Assembly: GCA_002083565.1 (NCBI GenBank)
Contig: MSXM01000029.1
Location: 5,210 to 11,399 of the forward strand
Origin: Nitrospira sp. ST-bin4
GTDB taxonomy: Bacteria; Nitrospirota; Nitrospiria; Nitrospirales; Nitrospiraceae
Direction of reading: 5' to 3'
DNA: 6,190 nucleotides
The position numbers and the translations under genes were made by a program. The notes under the pieces are model-generated. The model was not told the origin of the DNA, did no database searches, and saw only the letters and a list, made by a program, of their open reading frames with translations. This document shows positions 1 through 5,716 of this stretch, piece by piece. Position 1 is the stretch's first letter, and every line of letters begins with the position of its first letter.

Positions 1-572
1 CGCAACATCCGGCTTCGATTCCGAAAGCTTGCGGCATTCGGCACATCGACTTCCACAATGCCGCCCGGCCTCAAAACTCGTCTGATTTCCTTCATCGCCG
101 GCAGGTGCGAATGGCTGAAATGCTCCAAGACCTGACAACACACAACCGCATCGAATGATTCGTCCGGATAGGGAATGGCGTCAACCTCGACGTTGCACAG
201 GTGGAATGCAATATTCTTGGCGCCATAGATATCGGGATGGGCCGTCGGTTGATCCTGGACATCGAGCGCATGGCACTCATGCCCCAGCTCCGTCAACAAT
301 GACAGCAACAGCCCATGTCCCGCTCCCACATCCAACACCCGATGAGCGCCGCGTAGCGCCACGGCAATGTCACAGAACCGGTCGATACTCCCCTTAAACA
401 CATCCTCCAGCTCAGCATCGCCCCGTTGGAACAGCCGGCCTTCATCGCGTAACTGAACAGCCAGCCGCAATACATCGCTCTTATGACTCGCCTGAGCCTG
501 CGGATGGCTGACCGAGGCAGACCCGGCAACAGCCTTCGGCTCAGTGCCGGCCCGGACAAGCTCACTGTCCAT
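1..572 (-). CDS. Class I SAM-dependent methyltransferase, N-terminal 190 residues, 3' end outside window
   Basis: The frame opens at ATG 572 and is still open at the left edge, so the C-terminus is missing. After a roughly 75-residue lead with a low-complexity Ala/Ser/Gln/His stretch (12-31), it shows a Methyltransf_11/23-type core. Motif I VLDVGAGHG (79-87) binds SAM, an acidic residue ends strand 2 (ALDV, Asp104), PDESFDAVVCCQVLEHF (136-152) covers motif II and the post-motif helix, and EIRRVLRPGGIVEVDVPN (162-179) is motif III. These are hallmarks of small-molecule or glycan methyltransferases. The methylated substrate cannot be read from the sequence; as the seventh gene of a polysaccharide operon it may methylate a sugar of the repeat unit or cap the chain. 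The start overlaps the end of the phosphosugar transferase gene by 11 nt, with AAGG 8 nt upstream of the ATG, so coupled translation is likely. No frameshift is needed to explain the frame. Confidence 0.9.
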   Translation of the reverse strand, partial: MDSELVRAGTEPKAVAGSASVSHPQAQASHKSDVLRLAVQLRDEGRLFQRGDAELEDVFKGSIDRFCDIAVALRGAHRVLDVGAGHGLLLSLLTELGHECHALDVQDQPTAHPDIYGAKNIAFHLCNVEVDAIPYPDESFDAVVCCQVLEHFSHSHLPAMKEIRRVLRPGGIVEVDVPNAASFRNRSRML

Positions 573-1569
573 CAAAAGCGCCTTGATTGGAAATCCGCCG
601 TTCCGCGATCGAAACGGATTGGCTCAGTCCGAAAAACACAAGCGCCCAGATTCCCACGATCAATACTTGATAACCGCCCGGCATCTGCTGAAAGGCAAGC
701 GCGCCGATCCCGCAGGCACACATCACCCCATACTCCACCAACGAAGTTTTTCGATGGCTCCACCCGCTTAACACAAGCCGCTGATAATAATGCGTGCGAT
801 GCGCCCGCCAGAATCGCTCACCTTGCACCATTCTCCTCAGCAGCGTCACAGTAGCATCAACGATGAACGGGGAAAAGACCAGCAGCGGAAACCAGAGCGA
901 CCAGGTTCCATCCCGCCAGCCGATCAGGCCAAGTCCAGCCGCAAGATACCCGAACGTCGTGGAACCTGCATCCCCTAAAAACACCCGGGCCGGATGAAAA
1001 TTGAACAGGAGAAACGCCCCGGCAGCCACCGCAATGGACAGGCTGACGAGAGCAAGCGAACGATCGTCCGCCAGCCAGGCCGCGATCGCAAGAAACCCGA
1101 ATCCGAACAACGCCATGCCGCCGGCCAGCCCGTCCATCCCGTCCATGAAATTATAGAGGTTGATCATCCACACCGTCGCCACAATCGCGAGCGCGATCCA
1201 CAAAAGCCCCAGCTGATCGGCCATGAGGCCGGTCACGCACAAGCCTCCCGCGATAAAGTGAGCAATCAACCGCCCGACAATCGGCAGGCCGAGAAGATCA
1301 TCGAGAAAGGACACCCCGACAAGGAACGCGGCGCCGACCCAGAGCGGCCACCACGACACCGGTGAGACAAGCAGGACGCCGGCGGCGATACCGGCCGCTA
1401 CTCCCATTCCGCCCGTACGAGGCACAGGCCGCTCGTGAAGCGAACGATCATTGGGATGGTCCAGGATCCGGTCGGAAAATGAGCGAAGCAACAGGGTGAT
1501 CGCCAGCCATGTCACGGCAAACGATGCGACCGGAGCCCCGTACAGGCACAGCGAACATGATTCGATCAT
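562..1569 (-). CDS. Polyprenyl-phosphate N-acetylhexosamine-1-phosphate transferase, GT family 4 MraY/WecA type (WbpL-like)
   Basis: An integral membrane enzyme that moves a phospho-N-acetylhexosamine from its UDP donor to undecaprenyl phosphate, starting glycan assembly at the inner membrane. From ATG 1569 it has 335 residues, the usual WbpL length, made of many hydrophobic segments separated by conserved loops. Visible motifs: DHPNDRSLHERPVPRTGG (37-54), the Asp pair in SFLDDLLG (Asp90-Asp91), NLYNFMDGMDGLAGG (137-151), FLGDAGS (197-203) and the basic cytoplasmic HRTHYYQRL (257-265). All expected catalytic and Mg-binding motifs are intact. An upstream in-frame GTG at 1644 would give 360 residues and overlap the epimerase gene by 35 nt. 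I prefer ATG 1569 because the extra 25 residues are polar and unlike the family, although ATG 1569 has no good Shine-Dalgarno and sits in inverted repeats. Pairing with the WbpV-like gene suggests D-QuiNAc-1-P or a similar sugar as donor; that part is inference. Confidence 0.92.
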   Translation of the reverse strand: MIESCSLCLYGAPVASFAVTWLAITLLLRSFSDRILDHPNDRSLHERPVPRTGGMGVAAGIAAGVLLVSPVSWWPLWVGAAFLVGVSFLDDLLGLPIVGRLIAHFIAGGLCVTGLMADQLGLLWIALAIVATVWMINLYNFMDGMDGLAGGMALFGFGFLAIAAWLADDRSLALVSLSIAVAAGAFLLFNFHPARVFLGDAGSTTFGYLAAGLGLIGWRDGTWSLWFPLLVFSPFIVDATVTLLRRMVQGERFWRAHRTHYYQRLVLSGWSHRKTSLVEYGVMCACGIGALAFQQMPGGYQVLIVGIWALVFFGLSQSVSIAERRISNQGAFDGQ

Positions 1570-1579
1570 GGGAACATGA
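1556..1579 (-). repeat. Overlapping inverted repeats around the preferred start codon of the WbpL-like gene
   Basis: On the plus strand CATGAT-TCG-ATCATG (1556-1570) is a perfect 6-bp inverted repeat with a 3-nt spacer, and TCATG-GGAA-CATGA (1566-1579) is a perfect 5-bp one with a 4-nt spacer. They share the central TCATG arm, so in RNA only one hairpin can form at a time. The ATG at 1569-1567 lies in the shared arm. The stems are short; a regulatory role is only a suggestion. Confidence 0.5.
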
Positions 1580-1609
1580 CAAGCTTCGACATGAACTGTG
1601 CTGCGAGCA

Positions 1610-2602
1610 TCACGAAACCTGAGCGATCTGTAAGAACCGGCCACGGTACCAGGCGGCTGTTTCAGCGAACCCTAGGCCGACAGAATAGGGGGGACACCAA
1701 TCCAGTTCCTTCCGGATCTTTGACGAATCGACTTGCAGCGAACCAAGCAGCCGGTCGATCATCGCCTGCTTTCTCGCCACCGATCCGATCCAGCGAAGCA
1801 CTGACAGAGGAACGGGCCACAAACGCGCTGGCAGTTCCAAGGCATTGGCGAATCGTCGAATCAGTTCAGGCGTGGAAAGGTCCTCTCCATCGCTGACAAG
1901 ATAGCTCTGCCCGGCAGCACGCACGTCCTTCACACAACAGGCAAGGGCATCGACCAGATTCCCCAGATAGATCAGACTGCGGCGATTGTGCACAGATGCG
2001 AGCGGCAAAGGGATTCCACGGCGGATGGTATGCAGAAGTTGCAGAACATTTCCTCCAACACCTGGTCCGTACACGAGCGGAGATCGGATCACGACGATCT
2101 CAAGGCCCGTCTGGGATGAGACTCGAGCAAGTCCCTGCTCGGCTTCCCACTTGGATATCCCATAGGGATCTTGCGGCTTCGGGAGATCCTGTTCGTTGAA
2201 TGGACGGGCGCTCTCCTCCCCGTTCACCTTGATCGAGCTCAGATATACAAATCGGCGGACGCCCTGCAAGGCAGCGGCTCGAGCCAACCGCTCCGTCCAA
2301 TCGCGGTTGACCAGGCGAAACTCGCGCAACGGGTCTTCCGCATCGTCGGCCATGACATGGACTCGCGCCGCCAGATGAACGACCGCCGACACTTCCTGCA
2401 GTGCATGTCTGGTTTCATCCTCCGGCGATTGGTCGTGCAGCGCCACCCATTCAAGATCCTTGGATTCCGAGTCCCCCTGCTGCGGCAACTTCGCCCGATC
2501 CCGCACCGCGCCTCGAACGAGCAACCCGGAGGAATGAAGCCGGCGGCACAGCGCCGACCCGACAAACCCGCTCGCTCCTGTGACCACAATTCGCTCGCTC
2601 AT
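1610..2602 (-). CDS. NAD-dependent sugar-nucleotide epimerase/reductase (extended SDR, WbpV-like)
   Basis: A 330-residue extended SDR. The NAD-binding motif TGASGFVG is at 8-15. VVHLAARVHVMADDAEDP (74-91) is followed by the LVN strand, then SSIKVNGE (122-129) and the catalytic YGISK (Tyr147, Lys151). IRSPLVYGPGVGGN (172-185) and a C-terminal substrate-binding part ending in LDWCPPYSVG complete the family pattern. The combination VHLAARVHVM, SSIKVNGE and DPYGISKWEAE resembles WbpV of Pseudomonas, a 4-ketoreductase that makes UDP-D-QuiNAc, and related proteins usually labelled UDP-glucose 4-epimerase family. The gene is followed at once by a WbpL-like transferase, the same pairing as in Pseudomonas O-antigen loci, which supports the reductase role; a C4 epimerase cannot be excluded. 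ATG 2602 has an AGAGG/GAGGG Shine-Dalgarno just upstream and follows the 2-epimerase stop after 18 nt. Confidence 0.85.
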   Translation of the reverse strand: MSERIVVTGASGFVGSALCRRLHSSGLLVRGAVRDRAKLPQQGDSESKDLEWVALHDQSPEDETRHALQEVSAVVHLAARVHVMADDAEDPLREFRLVNRDWTERLARAAALQGVRRFVYLSSIKVNGEESARPFNEQDLPKPQDPYGISKWEAEQGLARVSSQTGLEIVVIRSPLVYGPGVGGNVLQLLHTIRRGIPLPLASVHNRRSLIYLGNLVDALACCVKDVRAAGQSYLVSDGEDLSTPELIRRFANALELPARLWPVPLSVLRWIGSVARKQAMIDRLLGSLQVDSSKIRKELDWCPPYSVGLGFAETAAWYRGRFLQIAQVS

Positions 2603-2603
2603 G

Positions 2604-2612
2604 GTCCCTCTG
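2604..2612 (-). promoter_or_regulatory. Ribosome-binding site of the WbpV-like gene
   Basis: In the 18-nt gap after the 2-epimerase stop, the minus strand reads CAGAGGGACC directly before ATG 2602. The GAGGG core at a short spacing supports this ATG as the start. Confidence 0.6.
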
Positions 2613-2620
2613 AGACCCGT

Positions 2621-3748
2621 TCACTTATGCCACACAAGGCGATTCACGTAATCCGTATAGCTGAGAATGATACGGAGAACTTTCTCGGAGACATTCGGCA
2701 CATCATAGTCCCGCACGATCCGCAACGTTCGTTGCTCTCCCCGGGGCTGTTTCTCCAAAATAGACAGCGCCTGCATAACCCGCTCACGATCAAGCCCCGT
2801 CATCATCACGGCCCCCTCTTCCATGCCCTCCGGACGCTCGTGCGCTTCGCGGATATTGACCGCCGGAAAATTCAGGATGGAGGATTCTTCCGTGATCGTT
2901 CCGCTATCGGAAATCACAGCATGGGCCTGGCGCTGCAAACTCACGTAGTCAAAAAACCCGAACGGTTTGTGCTGCTCGACCAGCGCAGGCAGGCTGATCC
3001 CCGCAGAGTCGATGCGAGCTCTCGTGCGCGGATGAACAGAGAACACGATCCGACGGCCATATGTATCCGCGACCGCCGTGAGGACTTCGCTCAATTGACG
3101 GAGATGACTCTCGGAATCCACGTTCTCCTCTCGATGGGCACTGACCACGAAATACTCTCCCGGCTTCAAACGAAGGGTCTTCAGCACATCCGACTGATCA
3201 ATCTTCGATCGATAATGCGAGAGGACTTCGCGCATCGGACTACCGGTCTTGATGATGCGATCAGGCGGCAACCCTTCACGCAGCAGATAATCCCGGGCGT
3301 GGTCGCTGTATGTCAGATTGATGTCGCTGATATGATCGACGATCTTCCGATTCAGCTCTTCCGGAACCCGTTGATCGAAACAGCGGTTTCCCGCCTCCAT
3401 ATGAAAAATTGGAATCTTCAACCGTTTCGCAACGATTGTCGCGAGGCAGCTGTTGGTATCTCCCAATACCAGCAGGGCATCCGGCCGTTCCGAAACCATG
3501 ACGTCGTAGGCCCGGGCCAGGATATTTCCCAGCGTCTCTCCTAAATTGCCTGCGACGACGTTGAGGAAATGATCGGGCTTTCTGATTTCGAGCTGGTCAA
3601 AAAAGACCTGGTTCAACTCGTAGTCATGATTCTGACCCGTATGGACCAGCACATGGCGCGCATGCGCATCAAGCACCCGGATGACCCGGCATAACTTGAT
3701 CACCTCGGGACGAGTCCCGACGATCGTCATAACCTTCATCTGAGTCAC
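2621..3748 (-). CDS. wecB: Non-hydrolysing UDP-N-acetyl sugar 2-epimerase (WecB family, WbjD/CapG/FnlC/WbvD subgroup)
   Basis: 375 residues, the usual length for the family, with GT-B-like fold motifs in order: GTRPEVIK (11-18), HTGQNHD (36-42), GDTNS (96-100), HMEAGNRCFDQRVPEE (116-131), SAHREENVD (203-211), SVHPRTR (237-243), DSGTITEESSILNFPAV (281-297) and the AHERPE segment (302-307). Asp97, Glu118, the PEE glutamates and His205 match the catalytic acids and histidine known from the WecB family. The HMEAGNRCFDQRVPEE version, in place of HVEAGLR, is what I know from the subgroup that inverts C2 of 2-acetamido-2,6-dideoxy-L-hexoses, not from true UDP-GlcNAc/UDP-ManNAc epimerases. With the two upstream genes this gives the third step to UDP-L-QuiNAc or UDP-L-FucNAc. 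The symbol wecB is a family label only, not a claim of enterobacterial common antigen synthesis. The start is taken as GTG 3748 because of a strong Shine-Dalgarno 10 nt upstream; ATG 3739 is the alternative. Confidence 0.93.
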   Translation of the reverse strand: MTQMKVMTIVGTRPEVIKLCRVIRVLDAHARHVLVHTGQNHDYELNQVFFDQLEIRKPDHFLNVVAGNLGETLGNILARAYDVMVSERPDALLVLGDTNSCLATIVAKRLKIPIFHMEAGNRCFDQRVPEELNRKIVDHISDINLTYSDHARDYLLREGLPPDRIIKTGSPMREVLSHYRSKIDQSDVLKTLRLKPGEYFVVSAHREENVDSESHLRQLSEVLTAVADTYGRRIVFSVHPRTRARIDSAGISLPALVEQHKPFGFFDYVSLQRQAHAVISDSGTITEESSILNFPAVNIREAHERPEGMEEGAVMMTGLDRERVMQALSILEKQPRGEQRTLRIVRDYDVPNVSEKVLRIILSYTDYVNRLVWHK

Positions 3749-3758
3749 GTGTGGCTAT

Positions 3759-3765
3759 CCTCCTC
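3759..3765 (-). promoter_or_regulatory. Strong Shine-Dalgarno selecting the GTG start of the 2-epimerase
   Basis: The minus strand reads GAGGAGG here, ending 10 nt before GTG 3748 and 19 nt before the in-frame ATG 3739. It is the best ribosome-binding site in the window, and its spacing favours the GTG although an ATG is available three codons later. Confidence 0.75.
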
Positions 3766-3775
3766 GCCTGACGAC

Positions 3776-3792
3776 GCTACGACTAACGTAGC
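3776..3792 (-). repeat. Small inverted repeat over the dehydratase stop codon
   Basis: GCTACG-ACTAA-CGTAGC is a perfect 6-bp inverted repeat with a 5-nt loop that contains the TAG stop (3785-3783). In the mRNA it lies about 10 nt upstream of the strong GAGGAGG of the 2-epimerase. There is no U-tract after it and the stem is short, so it is not a convincing terminator; it could affect coupling or mRNA processing, or be chance. Confidence 0.4.
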
Positions 3793-4847
3793 AGTTCTTC
3801 GCGATCCCCTATCTCGACATCTTCGATCATAAGGCGGTGCTTCTTCAGCAAGGCCGCCGTACCGGCCAGATCCAGGACTTCATCTCCAGAGCTGTACTCT
3901 TTCGCCAACGCGTTGGGCTCGGATGCCGGGCCCTGCCGCAATTCCGGCAGCATAGGCTGAATCGCATAATACCCGCCCCGGCGCACACAGTGATGCATCT
4001 CCTCCTCAGAAATCAGAATCTCATGCATCTTTTCACCGGGACGGATACCGACCATCTTGACGTCGATCTTGCGGGACCCGATCAAGGCCCGGGCGAGATT
4101 GATGACCGTAGCCGACGGCGCGCGCGGAATATAGGTCTCACCGCGTTTCGCTTCTGTGACCGCGGCAAACACCGTATCCACCGCGTCGTCCAGGCTGAGA
4201 AGAAACCTGGTCATCTCCGGCGCAGTAATCGTCACCGGCCCTCCGTTTCTGATCTGATCGTGAAAGAGCGGAATGACCGACCCTCGGGAAGCGAGGACAT
4301 TTCCATAGCGGACACAGATGAAGCGAGTGTTGGGATTCAGGATGTTCGCCGCCACGAAGATCCGTTCCTGCACAGCCTTCGTCATGCCCATCACATTGAC
4401 CGGCTTGCATGCTTTATCGGTACTGATGCCCACGACGGTCTCGACCGGATAGCTCTGCTCCTGGATAGCCCGGACGATATTGGAGGCGCCCAGGCAATTC
4501 GTCAGCACGGCTTGGGTTGGGAAATATTCGCAGGTCGGCACCTGCTTGAGCGCGGCGGCATTGACGACGATGTCGGCGCCTTTGACGGCGGAGCAAACAT
4601 CCTCATAGCTGCGCACATCGCCGATTCTGAACTCCAGCACATTCACGAAATTATTGAAGATGACTTCGTCGGTGGTCACCTGTTTATGGAGATACGACAT
4701 TCTCATGTCGTGCTGCTTGGCCTCGTCGCGCGACAACACGATCACCTTTTTCGGCGTCCCCAACTCTCCTGCCAGCAGTCGATGCACCAGCTTCTTCCCC
4801 ATTGAACCGGTGCCACCCGTGACGAGCACGGTCTTGTCCTTAAACAT
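3783..4847 (-). CDS. UDP-GlcNAc 4,6-dehydratase/5-epimerase, soluble CapD-like SDR (WbjB/CapE/FnlA/WbvB group)
   Basis: A 354-residue extended SDR that should catalyse the first committed step, turning UDP-GlcNAc into a UDP-2-acetamido-2,6-dideoxy-L-hexos-4-ulose in the cytoplasm. Seen in order: nucleotide-binding TGGTGSMG (10-17), SRDEAKQHDMR (39-49), GDVRSYEDV (76-84), NAAALKQVPTCEYFP (96-110), STDKA (142-146), MGMTK (153-157), RYGNV (180-184) and RPGEKMHE (269-276). The usual YxxxK appears as MxxxK (Met153, Lys157), which is normal in this dehydratase/epimerase group. No N-terminal membrane segments are present, so this is the short soluble type, not a WbpM/PglF-like long form. ATG 4847 is chosen over an in-frame start at 4901 because AAGGA sits 7 nt upstream and the Rossmann fold begins at once; the longer form would add 18 residues inside the reductase gene. 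It follows the reductase by a TAATG overlap and precedes the 2-epimerase after 34 nt. Confidence 0.92.
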   Translation of the reverse strand: MFKDKTVLVTGGTGSMGKKLVHRLLAGELGTPKKVIVLSRDEAKQHDMRMSYLHKQVTTDEVIFNNFVNVLEFRIGDVRSYEDVCSAVKGADIVVNAAALKQVPTCEYFPTQAVLTNCLGASNIVRAIQEQSYPVETVVGISTDKACKPVNVMGMTKAVQERIFVAANILNPNTRFICVRYGNVLASRGSVIPLFHDQIRNGGPVTITAPEMTRFLLSLDDAVDTVFAAVTEAKRGETYIPRAPSATVINLARALIGSRKIDVKMVGIRPGEKMHEILISEEEMHHCVRRGGYYAIQPMLPELRQGPASEPNALAKEYSSGDEVLDLAGTAALLKKHRLMIEDVEIGDREELLR

Positions 4848-5716
4848 TAGGGGGTCCTTTCCGTCATATGATACGCCAGGTTGTCGATCATCGCTTCCCA
4901 TGCAGGAGGCTTGTAGCCTGTATCTCGATGAAAGCGAGAAGCATCAAGGCTCCGGTCACATTCAAACGTCACGTCCGGCTCGATCGTAATCGGCAGTCGA
5001 AGCCGGTCACGAATCAGAGTTAACAGGTCGTACTTGCTGATCGGCTCCGCCGCCACGTGGTACAAGCCGTGGATCGCCGGAACTTTGATCAGAACGAGTT
5101 CCACGATGTGTGCCAGTTCGGAAGTGGGAAACCCCGAGAAAATCGCCTTTGTAAATCCCTTCACGGTCTTCCCCCGCTGAGAGAGAAACCACTCCAGCAG
5201 GCCGGTCTTGCGCGAAAGTTCAGGCCCGATCATTGAGGTGCGAAGCGTCAGACAATGAGACTCCGACACTTCTCCCAATAGTTTGGTCCTCCCATAGAGA
5301 TCCTCGGCATCCGGCTGATCCATTTCTCGGTAATTTCCCCGTCGGCCTGAAAACACACAGTCGGTACTGAAATGAATGAGTCTGGCCCCAATCGTCCGAC
5401 AGAGAAGAGCCAACCGATGAGGCAGCAGCGAGTTGATTTCGAGACTGGGGATCACTTCCTTCGCTTCCACCCGTTGTTTGACGATTCCAACAGCATTGAC
5501 CACCACCTCAGGAGAGAATTCTGCAATCACTGGCAAAAGTGTCTCCGTCGATGCCGCATCGACTCCATAAAACGTCGTGCCCGGCTGGAACAACCGGTGC
5601 GTTTCGTAGGCCTCGCGACCAAGCCGAAGAGTCACGCGGACATCATGCTGCCCGCTAAAATGGCGGAGCAGCTGATGCCCCAGCATGCCGTCCCCGCCGA
5701 GGATCAGGATGCGCAT
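4847..5716 (-). CDS. RmlD-like SDR, UDP-2-acetamido-2,6-dideoxy-hexos-4-ulose 4-reductase (WbvR-like, no cupin domain)
   Basis: A 289-residue short-chain dehydrogenase from ATG 5716. Visible are the NAD(P)-binding GGDGMLG (7-13), NAVGIVKQR (74-82), the STDCVFSG strand with the active-site Ser/Thr region (117-124) and the catalytic YGRTK (Tyr141, Lys145). The late GLYHVAAEPISKYDLL is typical of RmlD-type 4-ketoreductases. The likely job is reducing the 4-keto group of the intermediate made by the dehydratase encoded next. The L-FucNAc reductases WbjC/CapF carry an extra C-terminal cupin that epimerises C3; this protein ends right after the SDR fold and has none, so it is closer in design to WbvR of the UDP-L-QuiNAc route. 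An upstream in-frame start at 5749 would add 11 residues lying inside the preceding gene; the ATG at 5716 is preferred because the Rossmann fold starts there and GAGG lies about 11 nt upstream. Its TAA shares its last A with the next ATG (TAATG), suggesting translational coupling. Confidence 0.88.
   Translation of the reverse strand: MRILILGGDGMLGHQLLRHFSGQHDVRVTLRLGREAYETHRLFQPGTTFYGVDAASTETLLPVIAEFSPEVVVNAVGIVKQRVEAKEVIPSLEINSLLPHRLALLCRTIGARLIHFSTDCVFSGRRGNYREMDQPDAEDLYGRTKLLGEVSESHCLTLRTSMIGPELSRKTGLLEWFLSQRGKTVKGFTKAIFSGFPTSELAHIVELVLIKVPAIHGLYHVAAEPISKYDLLTLIRDRLRLPITIEPDVTFECDRSLDASRFHRDTGYKPPAWEAMIDNLAYHMTERTP
4853..4860 (-). promoter_or_regulatory. Ribosome-binding site of the dehydratase, within the reductase 3' end
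   Basis: The minus strand reads GAAAGGACCCCCTAATG across this site and the junction. The AAGGA core lies about 7 nt before ATG 4847 and is still coding sequence of the reductase. Together with the TAATG stop/start overlap it supports re-initiation by ribosomes finishing the reductase and rules against the longer start at 4901. Confidence 0.65.

Noticed and set aside
562..573. Possible frameshift or gene break at the junction of transferase and methyltransferase.
   Set aside because: The methyltransferase has its own ATG at 572 with AAGG upstream and an uninterrupted frame through to the left edge; the 11-nt overlap is an ordinary operon junction.
2171..3544. A 457-codon open frame on the plus strand.
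   Set aside because: It lies antisense across two well-supported genes (WbpV-like SDR and 2-epimerase). The translation is rich in Arg, His and Gln with no recognisable motif or fold, as expected from the complement of GC-rich coding DNA.
3837..4805. A 322-codon open frame on the plus strand.
   Set aside because: It is fully antisense to the dehydratase gene, whose motifs are intact; the translation has an Arg/His/Asp-rich shadow composition and no family signature.
4847..4901. Longer dehydratase start at 4901.
   Set aside because: The extra 18 residues lie inside the reductase gene and precede a normal Rossmann start; the ATG at 4847 has a well-placed AAGGA and a TAATG junction.
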